Source: Sporosarcina sp. BP05 (GTDB taxonomy: Bacteria > Bacillota > Bacilli > Bacillales_A > Planococcaceae). From it: a DNA stretch of 64,000 bases. A program made the translations under genes and the position numbers. Shown piece by piece: positions 42,433 to 51,854 of this stretch. The notes under the pieces were generated by a model. That model was not told the origin of the DNA. It did not search any database and saw only the letters and a list, made by a program, of their open reading frames with translations. Position 1 is the first letter of the stretch, and each line of letters opens with the position of its first letter. Location of the stretch: contig NZ_JACFTD010000001.1 of NCBI RefSeq assembly GCF_014282005.1, forward strand, positions 248,001 through 312,000. Reading direction: 5' to 3'.

Positions 42433-42815
42433 CATGGTGATCCTTCATCCGTCGCGCTCCAAATTCATAAATACATGTAGTGCTTGAGCCTTTTGGGACG
42501 AAAGAATAGAGGGCAACAACCTGGAGAAAAGCCGCCAAAGATGCAATTTTGGCGGCTGAAACTTTCTATAGGGTTTTCTCTTTTTTCATTAAAGAAGTGT
42601 CACTTTCTAGTAGGTATCACATGATTAGTTCATACTCTTTGTTAAAATTAAGCAAGAAGCACATTATACAACGTTCAAGAGTACCCGAAATTGCATCTTC
42701 GGGCACTTACACTCTCTATAGAAAGTTATCTACTCTTTTCTTCAAAAACAACTGCATTTTTCACTTGAATAGTGTAGGTACGCGACAGGCAACTATTCGC
42801 AACAGGGTTATTGAA
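42433..42815. other. Gene-free region with several hairpins
   Basis: About 380 bases with no convincing gene on either strand. AGCCGCCAAA...TTTTGGCGGCT (42530-42557) and a CCCGAA...TTCGGG hairpin (42683-42706) carry GATGCAATT in opposite orientations in their loops. Each is followed by an AnACTnTCTATAG word. AACTTTCTATAG (42559) also matches CTATAGAAAGTT (42717) as an inverted repeat. It may be a structured RNA or a decayed mobile element. Confidence 0.45.
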
Positions 42816-42855
42816 AAAAATGTGGCTAGAAGTGACGGAGTCACTTCTAGCCACA
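42814..42855 (-). terminator. Terminator of the LysR gene
   Basis: A perfect 15-bp stem (GTGGCTAGAAGTGAC with its complement, loop GGA) is followed on the minus strand by seven T residues. It lies 116 bases after the LysR stop codon. Confidence 0.82.
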
Positions 42856-42970
42856 CTTAAGCCCCTCAGTAAATCTGTCATGAATACTTAGCCGAAAGCG
42901 GACCGAAAATGATCCAGTGAAAATGGCGTTTTCCAAGCCCTTCTCACGAGTATTTCATACAAATGAAGGG

Positions 42971-43873
42971 TTAATCAACAGACGCGTCCTTGTATAAAAA
43001 GAAGTTTTCAACTTCCGTTATAAATGCTTTTATCGCCGGTGATAAATACCGATCTTTCATGTACGTCAAATACACGGTTCTCTCCAGCGCAGAAGAATCG
43101 ATGACTTTACTGACGATTGAAAAGTCATGTGGTCCTTGTAAGTAATTTTCGGGAATAAGTGCAATGCCTAAATTTTCACTGACTAAACTTAATGCCGTTT
43201 CGAAACGCTCAATTTCGTATTTAATTGTAGGCGCCGTATTGTCCAATGCAAAAGCACGTAATATGTCTTCCCTTGTCTGAAACCCTTCGGTACTAATGAT
43301 GAATTGCTCATGCTTCAACTCTTTTAACGTTATTGATTCCCTTCCCGCCATTAGATGACTTTCATGAAGGACCAATACAAGTTTTTCCTTGTACAATGGG
43401 ACTGCTTCAATATCCTCCTCTTTAATTTGCTGGTTCGTGATGATGGCATGTGTTTCATATTTCCTCAACGAATTCTTTACATCGTCACCACCTAATACTT
43501 CCATTAATCGAATGTGCATCCCGGAAAAATGCTCATTGTATCGAGAGATCACTTTTGGAATCCAATACTTCACCGATTCAATCATGCCGATTTGGAGTTC
43601 CCCTTTTCCAATGAGCCTTACCTCTTCCATTTCCTTCTTTACAATCGACATTTCTGATAAAAGATGAATCGCTCTGTCGTATAAAACCTCTCCCGCTTCC
43701 GTTAGTCTACTATTCCTTGTGTTACGTTCAATAATTTGAAACCCCAAATCCCGTTCCAAGTTTTTTATGGCGTTGCTTAATGACGGTTGAGAGATATGTA
43801 ACTTCTCTGCCGCTTTGGAAAAACTCATATGATCGACGACTGAAACGAAATAGTTTAACTGTTTTAAGTCCAT
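42971..43873 (-). CDS. LysR-family transcriptional regulator
   Basis: This encodes 300 residues. The N-terminal helix-turn-helix (LKQLNYFVSVVDHMSFSKAAEKLHISQPSLSNAIKNLERDLG) is typical, followed by the periplasmic-binding-like effector domain from about 90. ATG 43873 begins the standard MDLKQL opening and lies 11 bases after GGAG, so I do not use the in-frame GTG at 43885. It is divergent from hutG-gltS with about 130 bases between, the usual layout for a LysR activator and its targets. The effector may be glutamate or formiminoglutamate; this is inference. Confidence 0.92.
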   Translation of the reverse strand: MDLKQLNYFVSVVDHMSFSKAAEKLHISQPSLSNAIKNLERDLGFQIIERNTRNSRLTEAGEVLYDRAIHLLSEMSIVKKEMEEVRLIGKGELQIGMIESVKYWIPKVISRYNEHFSGMHIRLMEVLGGDDVKNSLRKYETHAIITNQQIKEEDIEAVPLYKEKLVLVLHESHLMAGRESITLKELKHEQFIISTEGFQTREDILRAFALDNTAPTIKYEIERFETALSLVSENLGIALIPENYLQGPHDFSIVSKVIDSSALERTVYLTYMKDRYLSPAIKAFITEVENFFLYKDASVD

Positions 43874-44006
43874 ACTGATTGTCACTCCCCCCGAGTTATA
43901 GTTTTTGAATATAAATATATAGTAATTACATATTAGAAGTTATAAATTAAATACTTTATAATAAATGAATAACGCTGTATCTGAAAGTTCGGAAAGGGTG
44001 AAACAA

Positions 44007-44981
44007 TTGCTTACTAAAGTAGATAATCATATATGGTCAGGACGTACAGATCACATTGAAAATAGAACGAGTTTTCGCTATCACCAAGTCGTTGAAGTTA
44101 TCGGGGTGGAAGATTTTCCATCATCACCCGATACATGTGCAATTATCGGTTTTGAAAGCGAGGAAGGCGTCCGTCGCAACAAAGGACAACTTGGCGCAGC
44201 ACAAGCGCCAGATGCATTGCGTAGTGAACTAGCCAAACTGCCATGGAAGTTCCCGGAAAGTAAACGACTTGTCGATGTTGGAAATATTCAATACATGGGT
44301 ACTGACCTAGAAAAAGCCCAACAACAACTAGGCGACACAATTGCAAAAGCACTAGAGAAAAAAATGACACCAATCATTCTTGGTGGCGGTCATGAAACCG
44401 CTTACGGTCATTATCTTGGAATCCGAAAATCAATCGGAGAACACGCTTCTCTCGGGATTATTAACATAGATGCCCACTTCGACTTACGCTCATACGACGA
44501 ACAACCGTCATCAGGCACGATGTTCAAACAAATACTTGAGCATGATAAAAAGAGCAGCTACTTCGTCGTCGGAATTCAGCGATACGGCAACACGCAAGAA
44601 CTGTTTGATACAGCCGATAGGCTCGGCGTCAAATATGAATACGAAGAGAATATGCATATCGGAAATATAAACAAATTAACAGTAGCTCTTGAACAATTTA
44701 TCAACCAACATGACTTTGTTTTTCTTACCTTATGCACAGATGTACTGAATGCCGCCTTCGCGCCAGGCGTCAGTGCCCCTTCGCCATTTGGACTAGATCC
44801 TTCCGTTGTGCGTTCAATTATTCGAACAGTCGCCTCACACGAAAAAACACTGTCATTTGACATTTCGGAAGTAAATCCTCTTTTGGATGAAAATAATCGG
44901 ACAGTAAAACTTGGAGCATACTTAATAAATGAAGCTATTACAACTTTTTTAGGAGGGAAAATTCATGACGCTAGTTCTTAA
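44007..44981 (+). CDS. hutG: Formimidoylglutamase
   Basis: A 324-residue arginase-fold hydrolase that splits N-formimidoyl-glutamate to glutamate and formamide, the last step of histidine degradation. Metal-site motifs GGGHE (His near 119) and IDAHFD (145-149) are present. The second Asp motif, usually SxDxD, reads TLCTD here, with Cys near 233. TTG at 44007 is 6 bases after GAAAGGGTGA and gives the usual short N-terminus; ATG 43965 has no ribosome site. No other hut genes are in the window. gltS overlaps its 3' end by 17 bases. Confidence 0.88.
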   Translation: MLTKVDNHIWSGRTDHIENRTSFRYHQVVEVIGVEDFPSSPDTCAIIGFESEEGVRRNKGQLGAAQAPDALRSELAKLPWKFPESKRLVDVGNIQYMGTDLEKAQQQLGDTIAKALEKKMTPIILGGGHETAYGHYLGIRKSIGEHASLGIINIDAHFDLRSYDEQPSSGTMFKQILEHDKKSSYFVVGIQRYGNTQELFDTADRLGVKYEYEENMHIGNINKLTVALEQFINQHDFVFLTLCTDVLNAAFAPGVSAPSPFGLDPSVVRSIIRTVASHEKTLSFDISEVNPLLDENNRTVKLGAYLINEAITTFLGGKIHDASS

Positions 44982-46155
44982 TCAAGTCTCCACGATTTTC
45001 CTTGCCATCGCATTACTAACCTTCGGAATGGTTTTAATTAAAAAGGTTGGTTTTTTACGAAAGTTCTGTATACCTGCTCCCGTTGTTGGTGGATTATTAT
45101 TCGCCACTTTAGCGACCATTCTCAAATCTCTTGGATGGCTAGAAATCACACTTGATACATCCCTACAAAGTTTATTCATGCTTACATTCTTTACGACAAT
45201 CGGTTTAGGAGCAAGCTTTAAACTTATTAAACTTGGCGGGAAGGTTCTTGTCATCTACTGGCTGGCATGTGGATTTTTAGCGCTTGCACAAAACACAATC
45301 GGAGTCTCGATGGCTTATTTGTTCGACTTGCACCCACTCATCGGGATGATGGCTGGGGCAGTTTCAATGGAAGGCGGACACGGAGCCGCTACTGCATTCG
45401 GCCAAACGCTTGAAGATATGGGTATTAATTCAGCTCTTTCAATCGGAGTTGCAGCGGCTACATTTGGACTTGTTGCCGGCGGTCTTATTGGTGGTCCTAC
45501 CGTTAAATATCTCATTACAAAACACAATCTCAAGCCTTCTGAAACGGAGAATGGGATTGGTAGCCCTATTGCAGAGATAGAAAAGCCGATTCAAACAGAT
45601 TCATTTTTCACACAAATTTTCCTCATTACACTTTGTATGGCGCTTGGTACGTATTTGGGTGAATTGTTTTCAACTGCAACTGGATTTGTTCTACCAGGCT
45701 ATGTAGGAGCCATGTTTGTTGCTGTTTTTGTTCGGAATATCGTCGACAAAATTAATCCAAAAGCAATCGACATGAAGAGCATTGGCTTAATCAGCGACGT
45801 TACATTAGGAATCTTCCTTTCAATGGCACTAATGAGCATCAAACTGTGGGAAGTGGCCAATTTGGCTCTTCCACTACTTGTTATCGTCTTTGTCCAAGTT
45901 GTCTTCATCGTCCTTTTCGGGATTTTCGTCTTGTTCCGTCTACTCGGGAAAGATTATGACGCGGCTATAATGGTAGCCGGTTTTACAGGGCATGGTCTCG
46001 GTGCTACACCTAATGCAATGGCAAATATGGCAGCTGTCACAGCAAGGTACGGTCCTTCGACAAAAGCATACCTAGTCGTACCGATTGTCGGTGCGTTCCT
46101 TATTGACGTGTTTGCAATGCCAATTATTATTACAACCATAAATCTATTCAATTGA
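44965..46155 (+). CDS. gltS: Sodium/glutamate symporter
   Basis: This encodes 396 residues with about 11 helices. GltS family motifs include CIPAPVVGGLLFA, GAVSMEGGHGAATAFG and GFTGHGLGATPNAMANMAAV, the last being the conserved re-entrant region of the second repeat. It takes up glutamate with sodium. ATG lies inside the end of hutG behind AGGAGGG, so the two are translationally coupled. The pairing of a glutamate-forming enzyme with a glutamate transporter suggests shared control by the divergent LysR protein. Confidence 0.93.
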   Translation: MTLVLNQVSTIFLAIALLTFGMVLIKKVGFLRKFCIPAPVVGGLLFATLATILKSLGWLEITLDTSLQSLFMLTFFTTIGLGASFKLIKLGGKVLVIYWLACGFLALAQNTIGVSMAYLFDLHPLIGMMAGAVSMEGGHGAATAFGQTLEDMGINSALSIGVAAATFGLVAGGLIGGPTVKYLITKHNLKPSETENGIGSPIAEIEKPIQTDSFFTQIFLITLCMALGTYLGELFSTATGFVLPGYVGAMFVAVFVRNIVDKINPKAIDMKSIGLISDVTLGIFLSMALMSIKLWEVANLALPLLVIVFVQVVFIVLFGIFVLFRLLGKDYDAAIMVAGFTGHGLGATPNAMANMAAVTARYGPSTKAYLVVPIVGAFLIDVFAMPIIITTINLFN

Positions 46156-46159
46156 TGTT

Positions 46160-46205
46160 GAAAAGCTTCCCACATTACGCTTTCCATGTGGGAAGCTTTT
46201 TTTGT
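46160..46205 (+). terminator. Rho-independent terminator
   Basis: AAAAGCTTCCCACAT pairs with ATGTGGGAAGCTTTT around a 10-base loop and ends in a T run after gltS. Confidence 0.92.
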
Positions 46206-46340
46206 TCTTTAGGGCGTATACTTGCAACGCTCCAAAATTTGTGAATTTAGTGACAGTCCCCCAAAAATAAGCTACCATTATACATCTACCTCTTATTTTA
46301 TTAATAAGTACATATTCGTTTCATCGAAAGGATTGACCAT

Positions 46341-47708
46341 ATGCCTCAACAAGAACATTGGAAATCAAAAATTGGGTTTGTGTTAGCAGCTGCCGGGTCA
46401 GCAATTGGGTTAGGGGCCATTTGGAAATTCCCATATGTAGCCGGAACTGGTGGTGGTGGTGCCTTTTTACTTATCTTCTTGTTATTCACACTATTACTTG
46501 GATTCCCTCTGCTAATCGGAGAATTCATTCTTGGGCGAAAAAGCCAAAGTGACGCTATTACTACCTACAAAAAGTTTGCACCCAATTCAGGGTGGCATAT
46601 AACAGGGGTTATTGGTGTTGTTACGAGTTTTCTCGTTTTGTCATTTTACAGTGTTGTTGGAGGATGGATTATCCTCTACTTAGTTAAAGCTATGACCGGG
46701 GGCCTTGCAGGACTTTCGCAAGATCAGTTCGGGCCACTATTTGGAGAAATTATTTCGAACCCGTACTCTACCCTAACCGGTCAATTACTCTTTTTGGTGC
46801 TGACAATTGTTGTTGTAGCCCAAGGCGTTCAAAAGGGAATTGAGAAGGCAAGTAAGATTATGATGCCCGCCCTCTTTATTTTGTTTGTCATCATCGTCAT
46901 CCGGTCTCTTAGCTTAGATGGGGCAATGGAGGGTGTGAAGTTTCTACTCGTACCCGACTTTACTAAACTGACATCTGAAACAATTTTATTCGCCCTGGGA
47001 CAAGCATTTTTCACATTGACATTAGGAGCTTCCGTCATGGTTACGTACGCTTCTTATCTTCCTAAAACGCAAAATCTACCGGGCTCAGCGATGTCAATCA
47101 TTGCTATGAATATTGTCATCGTTCTGTTAGCTGGGCTAGCGATTTTCCCAGGCGTGTTTTCATTTGGGCTTGAACCAGACGCAGGACCGACATTAATCTT
47201 TTCAGTATTACCAGCTGTATTCAATCAAATGCCCTTTGGTATGTACTTCTTCATTGCATTTTTGCTTTTATTCTTATTCGCGGCTTTAACCTCCGCATTC
47301 TCAATGATTGAAATAATCGTTGCAACTATGACGAAAAATGATCCTTCAAAACGGAAAAAATTCACTTGGATAATCGGAATTGCGATTTTCATCGTTGGAA
47401 TTCCATCTTGTTTATCATATGGAGTAATGGCTGATGTAAAGTTTTTCGATAAAACGGTATTTGATTTAGTCGATTTTGCAGTAAGTAATGTATTGCTGCC
47501 ACTCGGCGCATTATTAATTTCTATTTTCATCCCATTGAAGATATCTAAAACAGATTTATTTGATGAGATGAGGCAAGGTTCGAAAATCGGCAACCTTTTC
47601 TTTACTGTTTGGTTCTATTTGTTAAAATATCTAGCCCCTATTGCAATTATTATTGTCTTCCTTGATGCACTGGGTGTATTTAATTTGTTTACAAACCACT
47701 CTAAGTAA
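46341..47708 (+). CDS. Sodium-dependent transporter, NSS (SNF) family
   Basis: A 455-residue protein with about 11 helices. It opens with the NSS sodium-site pattern [33 protein letters not shown] and has [18 protein letters not shown] in the sixth-helix region. Bacterial relatives (LeuT, MhsT) carry amino acids such as leucine or tryptophan; the substrate here cannot be told. ATG follows AAAGGATTG. It is a single gene ended by a bidirectional hairpin. Confidence 0.93.
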   Translation: MPQQEHWKSKIGFVLAAAGSAIGLGAIWKFPYVAGTGGGGAFLLIFLLFTLLLGFPLLIGEFILGRKSQSDAITTYKKFAPNSGWHITGVIGVVTSFLVLSFYSVVGGWIILYLVKAMTGGLAGLSQDQFGPLFGEIISNPYSTLTGQLLFLVLTIVVVAQGVQKGIEKASKIMMPALFILFVIIVIRSLSLDGAMEGVKFLLVPDFTKLTSETILFALGQAFFTLTLGASVMVTYASYLPKTQNLPGSAMSIIAMNIVIVLLAGLAIFPGVFSFGLEPDAGPTLIFSVLPAVFNQMPFGMYFFIAFLLLFLFAALTSAFSMIEIIVATMTKNDPSKRKKFTWIIGIAIFIVGIPSCLSYGVMADVKFFDKTVFDLVDFAVSNVLLPLGALLISIFIPLKISKTDLFDEMRQGSKIGNLFFTVWFYLLKYLAPIAIIIVFLDALGVFNLFTNHSK

Positions 47709-47791
47709 ATGTTTTGCGATCCGCTAAACAATCATGGCAAATTCAGAAACCGTAAGAGGCTGTATGTCGACAAAATTAGGCATTTATTTAT

Positions 47792-47843
47792 AGAAAAACG
47801 AGAAATCCATCACCTTAGACGGGATAGATTTCTCGTTTTTTTC
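47792..47843. terminator. Bidirectional terminator
   Basis: AAAAACGAGAAATC pairs with GATTTCTCGTTTTT across about 18 bases, between the convergent NSS and VOC genes. Confidence 0.88.
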
Positions 47844-47852
47844 ATCCTATAC

Positions 47853-48266
47853 TTAGCTCTTTTCCTCAAAGTTCAAATCCCATGTAAAACCATACTTATC
47901 CTTTACTTTCCCATACTTAGCACCCCAGAACATATCTTGCAATTCCATTAGTACCTTGCCTTCTTCGCGTAGGCCGTCGTATAATCGCTTCGCCTCTTCC
48001 TCACTTTCACAGTCGATAAGGAGGGTAACACCTAGTTTGTGATTTTCAGCTGGCTTGTCCACAGAATCGGCAAGCATAATCTGAAAATCACCTTTTTTTA
48101 AGTGGCAATGAAGAAGATAATCAGCTGCTTCGGTTGGATGTGGCAAATTAGCGTCTGCATATTTCTGCATTCTGATTCTCTCAAGTCCTAATAAGTTTGT
48201 ATAGAATTCAGCCGCTTCATTTCCTTCTCCGTAAAACGTTAAGTATGGGGTGATTGCACCTTTCAT
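47853..48266 (-). CDS. VOC-superfamily protein (PhnB-like)
   Basis: A 137-residue protein of the glyoxalase/vicinal-oxygen-chelate fold. The opening ITPYLTFYGEGNEAAEFYTNLLG and the closing WGAKYGKVKDKYGFTWDLNF are typical of PhnB-like members, many of which have lost clear metal ligands and have no known substrate. ATG follows AAGGAGGAA. It is a single gene. Confidence 0.88.
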   Translation of the reverse strand: MKGAITPYLTFYGEGNEAAEFYTNLLGLERIRMQKYADANLPHPTEAADYLLHCHLKKGDFQIMLADSVDKPAENHKLGVTLLIDCESEEEAKRLYDGLREEGKVLMELQDMFWGAKYGKVKDKYGFTWDLNFEEKS

Positions 48267-48333
48267 GACGTTGATTCCTCCTTAAATTGAACTAGATGTA
48301 TGGTTAATTCGACAATATTTCATTCGAATCCTT

Positions 48334-49296
48334 TTAAATGACTTGATTTTCTGGGTCGCGCCCTTCAAGGACATCCGTAATTGCCTGCGCGTTCAAATTC
48401 ATCATCGCAAGTCGCGTTTTAATGCTGGCACTGCCGATATGTGGCAGTACCGTCAAATTCGGGAGTGTAAGAAGCGGATGATCGAGTGAAACGGGTTCTG
48501 TTTCAAACACGTCAAGCCCCGCCCCCCAAATCGTATCGTTTTTCAATGCTTCGTAAAGGGCCGCCTCATCAACAATTCCACCACGAGCAACGTTTATGAG
48601 AACGCCCGTATTTTTCATAAGGCCGAGTTCCCGCGCACCAATCATTCCCGCGGTCTCAGGTGTAAACGGTGCTAATATAATAACGAAATCCGCCTCTTTT
48701 AGCAGTGCATCCAACTCTCTGAATTCAAAACCGTTCTCGTCTTCCGCATCCAGTTTACGACTGCGATTATGATAAAGAACTGTCATATCAAAGCCTTTTG
48801 CCCGACGCGCAACCGCTTCGCCAATCCTTCCCATACCAATGATTCCTAGTGTTGCACCGCCAACATCCATTCCCGTAAATTTCATCGGAGCCCACGAATT
48901 CCAATTGCCTTTTCTAATTTCATTTTCTGCTGAGATTAGTTTGCGTGCTGTTGCAAGAAGAAGCGCAAAAGCAAGATCCGCCGTCGTTTCCGTCAAAACA
49001 CCTGGCGTATTCGTCACGAATACGTCATGTACCCTTGCCGCTTCTAGGTCGATATTATTATAACCAACCGCCATATTTGCAACGACTTTAAGTTTCTTAC
49101 CTGCTTCAAATACCTCACGATCGATGCTATCCGCCAAAACCGACCATAGTGCATCTGCTTCTGCCACTTCTGTTAATAAAATAGCGCGCGGAACCGCTAC
49201 ACCTTCCTCCTCCCACATCCTTACATCAAATTTCTCTCGGAGCGGCGCTACCGCTTCCTCCTCTAGCTTTCTTGTAATGAAAATTCTTGGTTTCAT
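48334..49296 (-). CDS. D-2-hydroxyacid dehydrogenase (glyoxylate/hydroxypyruvate reductase type)
   Basis: A 320-residue NAD(P)-dependent enzyme. The cofactor motif GIIGMGRIG is near residue 153. Catalytic Arg is in VARGGIVDE, Glu in DVFETEP and His in PHIGSAS. The sequence is closest to the glycerate dehydrogenase/glyoxylate reductase subgroup, which reduces glyoxylate or hydroxypyruvate. ATG 49296 follows AGGGGGAT and gives the usual start (KPRIFITRKL). The frame extends upstream to 49509 only by chance, overlapping the divergent kinase leader. Confidence 0.92.
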   Translation of the reverse strand: MKPRIFITRKLEEEAVAPLREKFDVRMWEEEGVAVPRAILLTEVAEADALWSVLADSIDREVFEAGKKLKVVANMAVGYNNIDLEAARVHDVFVTNTPGVLTETTADLAFALLLATARKLISAENEIRKGNWNSWAPMKFTGMDVGGATLGIIGMGRIGEAVARRAKGFDMTVLYHNRSRKLDAEDENGFEFRELDALLKEADFVIILAPFTPETAGMIGARELGLMKNTGVLINVARGGIVDEAALYEALKNDTIWGAGLDVFETEPVSLDHPLLTLPNLTVLPHIGSASIKTRLAMMNLNAQAITDVLEGRDPENQVI

Positions 49297-49429
49297 TCGA
49301 ATCCCCCTATTCCCACAATTGACAATAGTGTAACATATAGAGAGTAGCATTTGACCTGTGGCAAACTTCAAGCAGGTCACTAGTGGTTTTGCTGCATCTA
49401 GATTCCTTAAAGATAGAGAGATGATCTCG

Positions 49430-51040
49430 ATGAAACCCGTTTCCTTACAGTCACGCATATTCTCATATGGCGCCCTCTTTGTTTCCCTAGTGGCAATTAT
49501 TATCGGCATTTCCTTCTACTTCACGATGTCACAAGGCATTGAGCAGCAGATCGGAGACCGCGCACTAAGTATAGCCAGGACGACGGCGGATCGTCCCGAT
49601 GTCCGTGCAGGATTTGGACAGGTTAATCCATCGGAAGCATTGCAGCCGATTGCCGAAGCAGTGCGACTTAAAACAGGAGCTGAATATGTCGTTATCGGAA
49701 ACAGTGAAGGTATCCGGTATGCGCATCCTGTTGCTGAACGGATTGGCCAAAAAATGGTTGGCGATGATAATGAACGTGCGCTCCTACTAGGGGAATCCTA
49801 TATTTCCGAGGCAACCGGGACACTTGGGGCCGCTTTACGCGGAAAAACACCCGTATTTAACGAGTACGGTGAAATAATCGGTATCGTTTCCGTCGGTTTT
49901 TTAAAAGAGGATATTTCCTCTATCTTTTTTCAGTATGTCGATAACATTTCCTACATCGTGCTTATCGCAATTATCCTGGGTGTTATTGGTTCAAGCGTTC
50001 TAGCCCACAACATTAAAAAGGAACTGTTCAACTTAGAGCCTGCAGAAATAGCGAATTTATTCACCGAACGAAATGCACTTATCGAGTCTGTACGCGAAGG
50101 AATCATTATGGTCGACGCCAAAGGTATCATTACGACGGTGAATATGGCCGCATATGAAACACTTTCCCTGCCAGGGCAGACTGAACTAATCGGACGGACA
50201 ATTCAGGAAGTCCTTCCGAACACCCTCCTTCCAAAGGTACTTGAAACTGGAGAAAGGCATCTCGATCGACCGATGGAGATTCACGGGAAAAAGGTAATTG
50301 TAAACCGTATTCCGATTCGTGTCGGCGAGCAGATCGTCGGTGCAGTTTCAACTTTCCGACTACAATCAGATATTGACCAACTGGCAATGGAATTATCGCA
50401 AGTCAAACGGTATACCGAAGCACTTCGAGCACAGACCCATGAATACACTAATTTCTTGTACACCATTTCAGGTCTTATTCAGCTTAATTCATACGACGAA
50501 GCACTAAGCCTTATTCATGACGAGACAGCTGAACATCAATCACTCATCCAGTTCGTAACAAAGCGATTGCAAGACCCGTTTCTCGGAGGGATTGTCATCG
50601 GTTTCTTCAACCGTGCGAAAGAATTGAAAGTCCGGTTCCTTCTTGATGAAGATAGTTTCTTGCAGACACTTCCGAAACACTTGGAAAAAAACCACTTCGT
50701 TTCTATTATAGGAAATCTAGTAACAAATGCTTTTGAAGCTGTTGAGTCCTATCCCGAAGAACAGCGAATGGTTCGTATCTTCATTTTGGATAACGGACAA
50801 GAAATTTTAATCGAAATAGAAGATTCGGGACATGGGATAGCTGATGAAGTACTGGATGTTCTATTTCAAGAAAAGGTATCAACAAAAGAACAAGGGGACC
50901 ATGGATATGGACTCATGAAAGTTGCGGAAAACGTGAATGATCTCGGAGGTTCCATTACGCTGGAAAAAGGAGATTTAGGCGGTGCACTGTTCATCATTTC
51001 TATCCCGAAAGGAGGTTTTTCATATGACAGATCTGATTGA
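49430..51040 (+). CDS. Sensor histidine kinase, CitA/DcuS family
   Basis: A membrane sensor of about 536 residues. Two helices (about 12-34 and 172-195) flank an extracellular PAS-like domain of the CitA/DcuS type, which binds di- or tricarboxylates. A cytosolic PAS (about 215-320) leads to the kinase core with phospho-acceptor His in RAQTHEYTNFLY and ATP-site N-box GNLVTNAFEAV and DSGHGI. ATG 49430 is chosen because the slightly earlier ATG 49421 has no spacing from GAGAG; both sites are weak. It overlaps the response regulator gene and precedes tctCBA, so the likely ligand is citrate or another tricarboxylate. Confidence 0.9.
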   Translation: MKPVSLQSRIFSYGALFVSLVAIIIGISFYFTMSQGIEQQIGDRALSIARTTADRPDVRAGFGQVNPSEALQPIAEAVRLKTGAEYVVIGNSEGIRYAHPVAERIGQKMVGDDNERALLLGESYISEATGTLGAALRGKTPVFNEYGEIIGIVSVGFLKEDISSIFFQYVDNISYIVLIAIILGVIGSSVLAHNIKKELFNLEPAEIANLFTERNALIESVREGIIMVDAKGIITTVNMAAYETLSLPGQTELIGRTIQEVLPNTLLPKVLETGERHLDRPMEIHGKKVIVNRIPIRVGEQIVGAVSTFRLQSDIDQLAMELSQVKRYTEALRAQTHEYTNFLYTISGLIQLNSYDEALSLIHDETAEHQSLIQFVTKRLQDPFLGGIVIGFFNRAKELKVRFLLDEDSFLQTLPKHLEKNHFVSIIGNLVTNAFEAVESYPEEQRMVRIFILDNGQEILIEIEDSGHGIADEVLDVLFQEKVSTKEQGDHGYGLMKVAENVNDLGGSITLEKGDLGGALFIISIPKGGFSYDRSD

Positions 51041-51716
51041 AGTCTTAATTATTGAAGATGATTTGCGAATTGCTGACATCCATAAACGGTTCATCGAGAA
51101 AATTGATGGCTTCACTGTCGTGGGTTTCGCGCATACCAGTGATGAAGCGAAAGATTGGATTTCAGCATTGTTGCCAGACCTCGTATTGCTCGATGTCTAT
51201 TTACCTGACGCGCTCGGCACGGAGCTAATGGGGTTCATTCATGAAAATAGTCCGGAAACAGATATTATTTTCATAACCGCCGCGTCAGAAATTGATATTG
51301 TAAAAAGAGCATTCCGCCACGGAGTTATCGACTACGTCTTAAAACCGCTCACATTCGATCGATTTAGGGATAGCCTCCTCTCTTATAAGGATAAAAGAGA
51401 AACGCTATCCGGGGAAGGGCCTATGCAAGAAGACACCATCAAATCCCTTTGGAATAAAACACCATCAACTACATCAGCCCCTGATTCAATCCCGCCAAAA
51501 GGGATTGACCCAATGACCAAGGAGAAGGTAGTCAGCCATATTAAATGTATAGAAGGCGGCATTACTGCCGAAACACTTGGATTGGAAATTGGCGTAAGTC
51601 GTTCGACCGCAAGACGTTATCTAGAATACCTTGTGTCAGAAAAACGTGCATTTACAGAACTTCTATATGGTTCTGTCGGACGTCCGGAAAGAAGGTATTT
51701 CATCAAAGAACGGTGA
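51024..51716 (+). CDS. Response regulator, CitT/DctR type
   Basis: This encodes 230 residues. The receiver domain has phospho-acceptor Asp57 in LVLLDVYLPD and the switch Lys in VLKPL. A C-terminal winged helix (GGITAETLGLEIGVSRSTARRYLEYL) binds DNA, as in DctR/CitT/MalR regulators. ATG 51024 is 7 bases after AAAGGAGG and overlaps the kinase gene by 17 bases. It probably activates the downstream tctCBA genes. Confidence 0.92.
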   Translation: MTDLIEVLIIEDDLRIADIHKRFIEKIDGFTVVGFAHTSDEAKDWISALLPDLVLLDVYLPDALGTELMGFIHENSPETDIIFITAASEIDIVKRAFRHGVIDYVLKPLTFDRFRDSLLSYKDKRETLSGEGPMQEDTIKSLWNKTPSTTSAPDSIPPKGIDPMTKEKVVSHIKCIEGGITAETLGLEIGVSRSTARRYLEYLVSEKRAFTELLYGSVGRPERRYFIKER

Positions 51717-51799
51717 ACAATATGAACAAAATGACGTTTAACTTCATTATCGAACTTATAAACGATAACTCTCAATTTTACCAAAATTCTGATAGATTG

Positions 51800-51831
51800 A
51801 TGACAGCGGATGAAAACGCTGTCATCTTTTT
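51800..51831 (+). terminator. Terminator/attenuator before tctC
   Basis: ATGACAGCG pairs with CGCTGTCAT around GATGAAAA, followed by CTTTTTATT. It separates the response regulator gene from tctC. A cre consensus overlaps the loop and right arm. Confidence 0.85.
51810..51824. promoter_or_regulatory. Cre site overlapping the hairpin before tctC
   Basis: ATGAAAACGCTGTCA fits the cre consensus WTGNAANCGNWNNCW at every position and lies 30 bases before the tctC start. Catabolite repression of citrate-type uptake by CcpA is known in Bacillus, so the site is plausible. Part of the match is imposed by the hairpin. Confidence 0.5.
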
Positions 51832-51854
51832 ATTATAAGGGGGATTATAAGAAA

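Noticed and set aside
42433-42560. A metabolite riboswitch
   Set aside because: No known riboswitch core is recognisable, and no downstream gene lies on the same strand for more than 1 kb.
42549-42860. A 103-codon plus-strand frame
   Set aside because: No ribosome site, runs through hairpins and the LysR terminator, and shows no protein-like composition.
43917-43933. LysR box around GTAATTAC upstream of hutG
   Set aside because: The 8-bp palindrome is present, but the flanks do not extend the dyad and the region is simply AT-rich; not strong enough to list.
43965-44006. ATG 43965 as the hutG start
   Set aside because: It has no ribosome site, while TTG 44007 follows GAAAGGGTGA and gives the usual N-terminus.
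49297-49509. N-terminal extension of the hydroxyacid dehydrogenase
   Set aside because: The extension has no family similarity, overlaps the divergent kinase region, and a clear ribosome site precedes ATG 49296.
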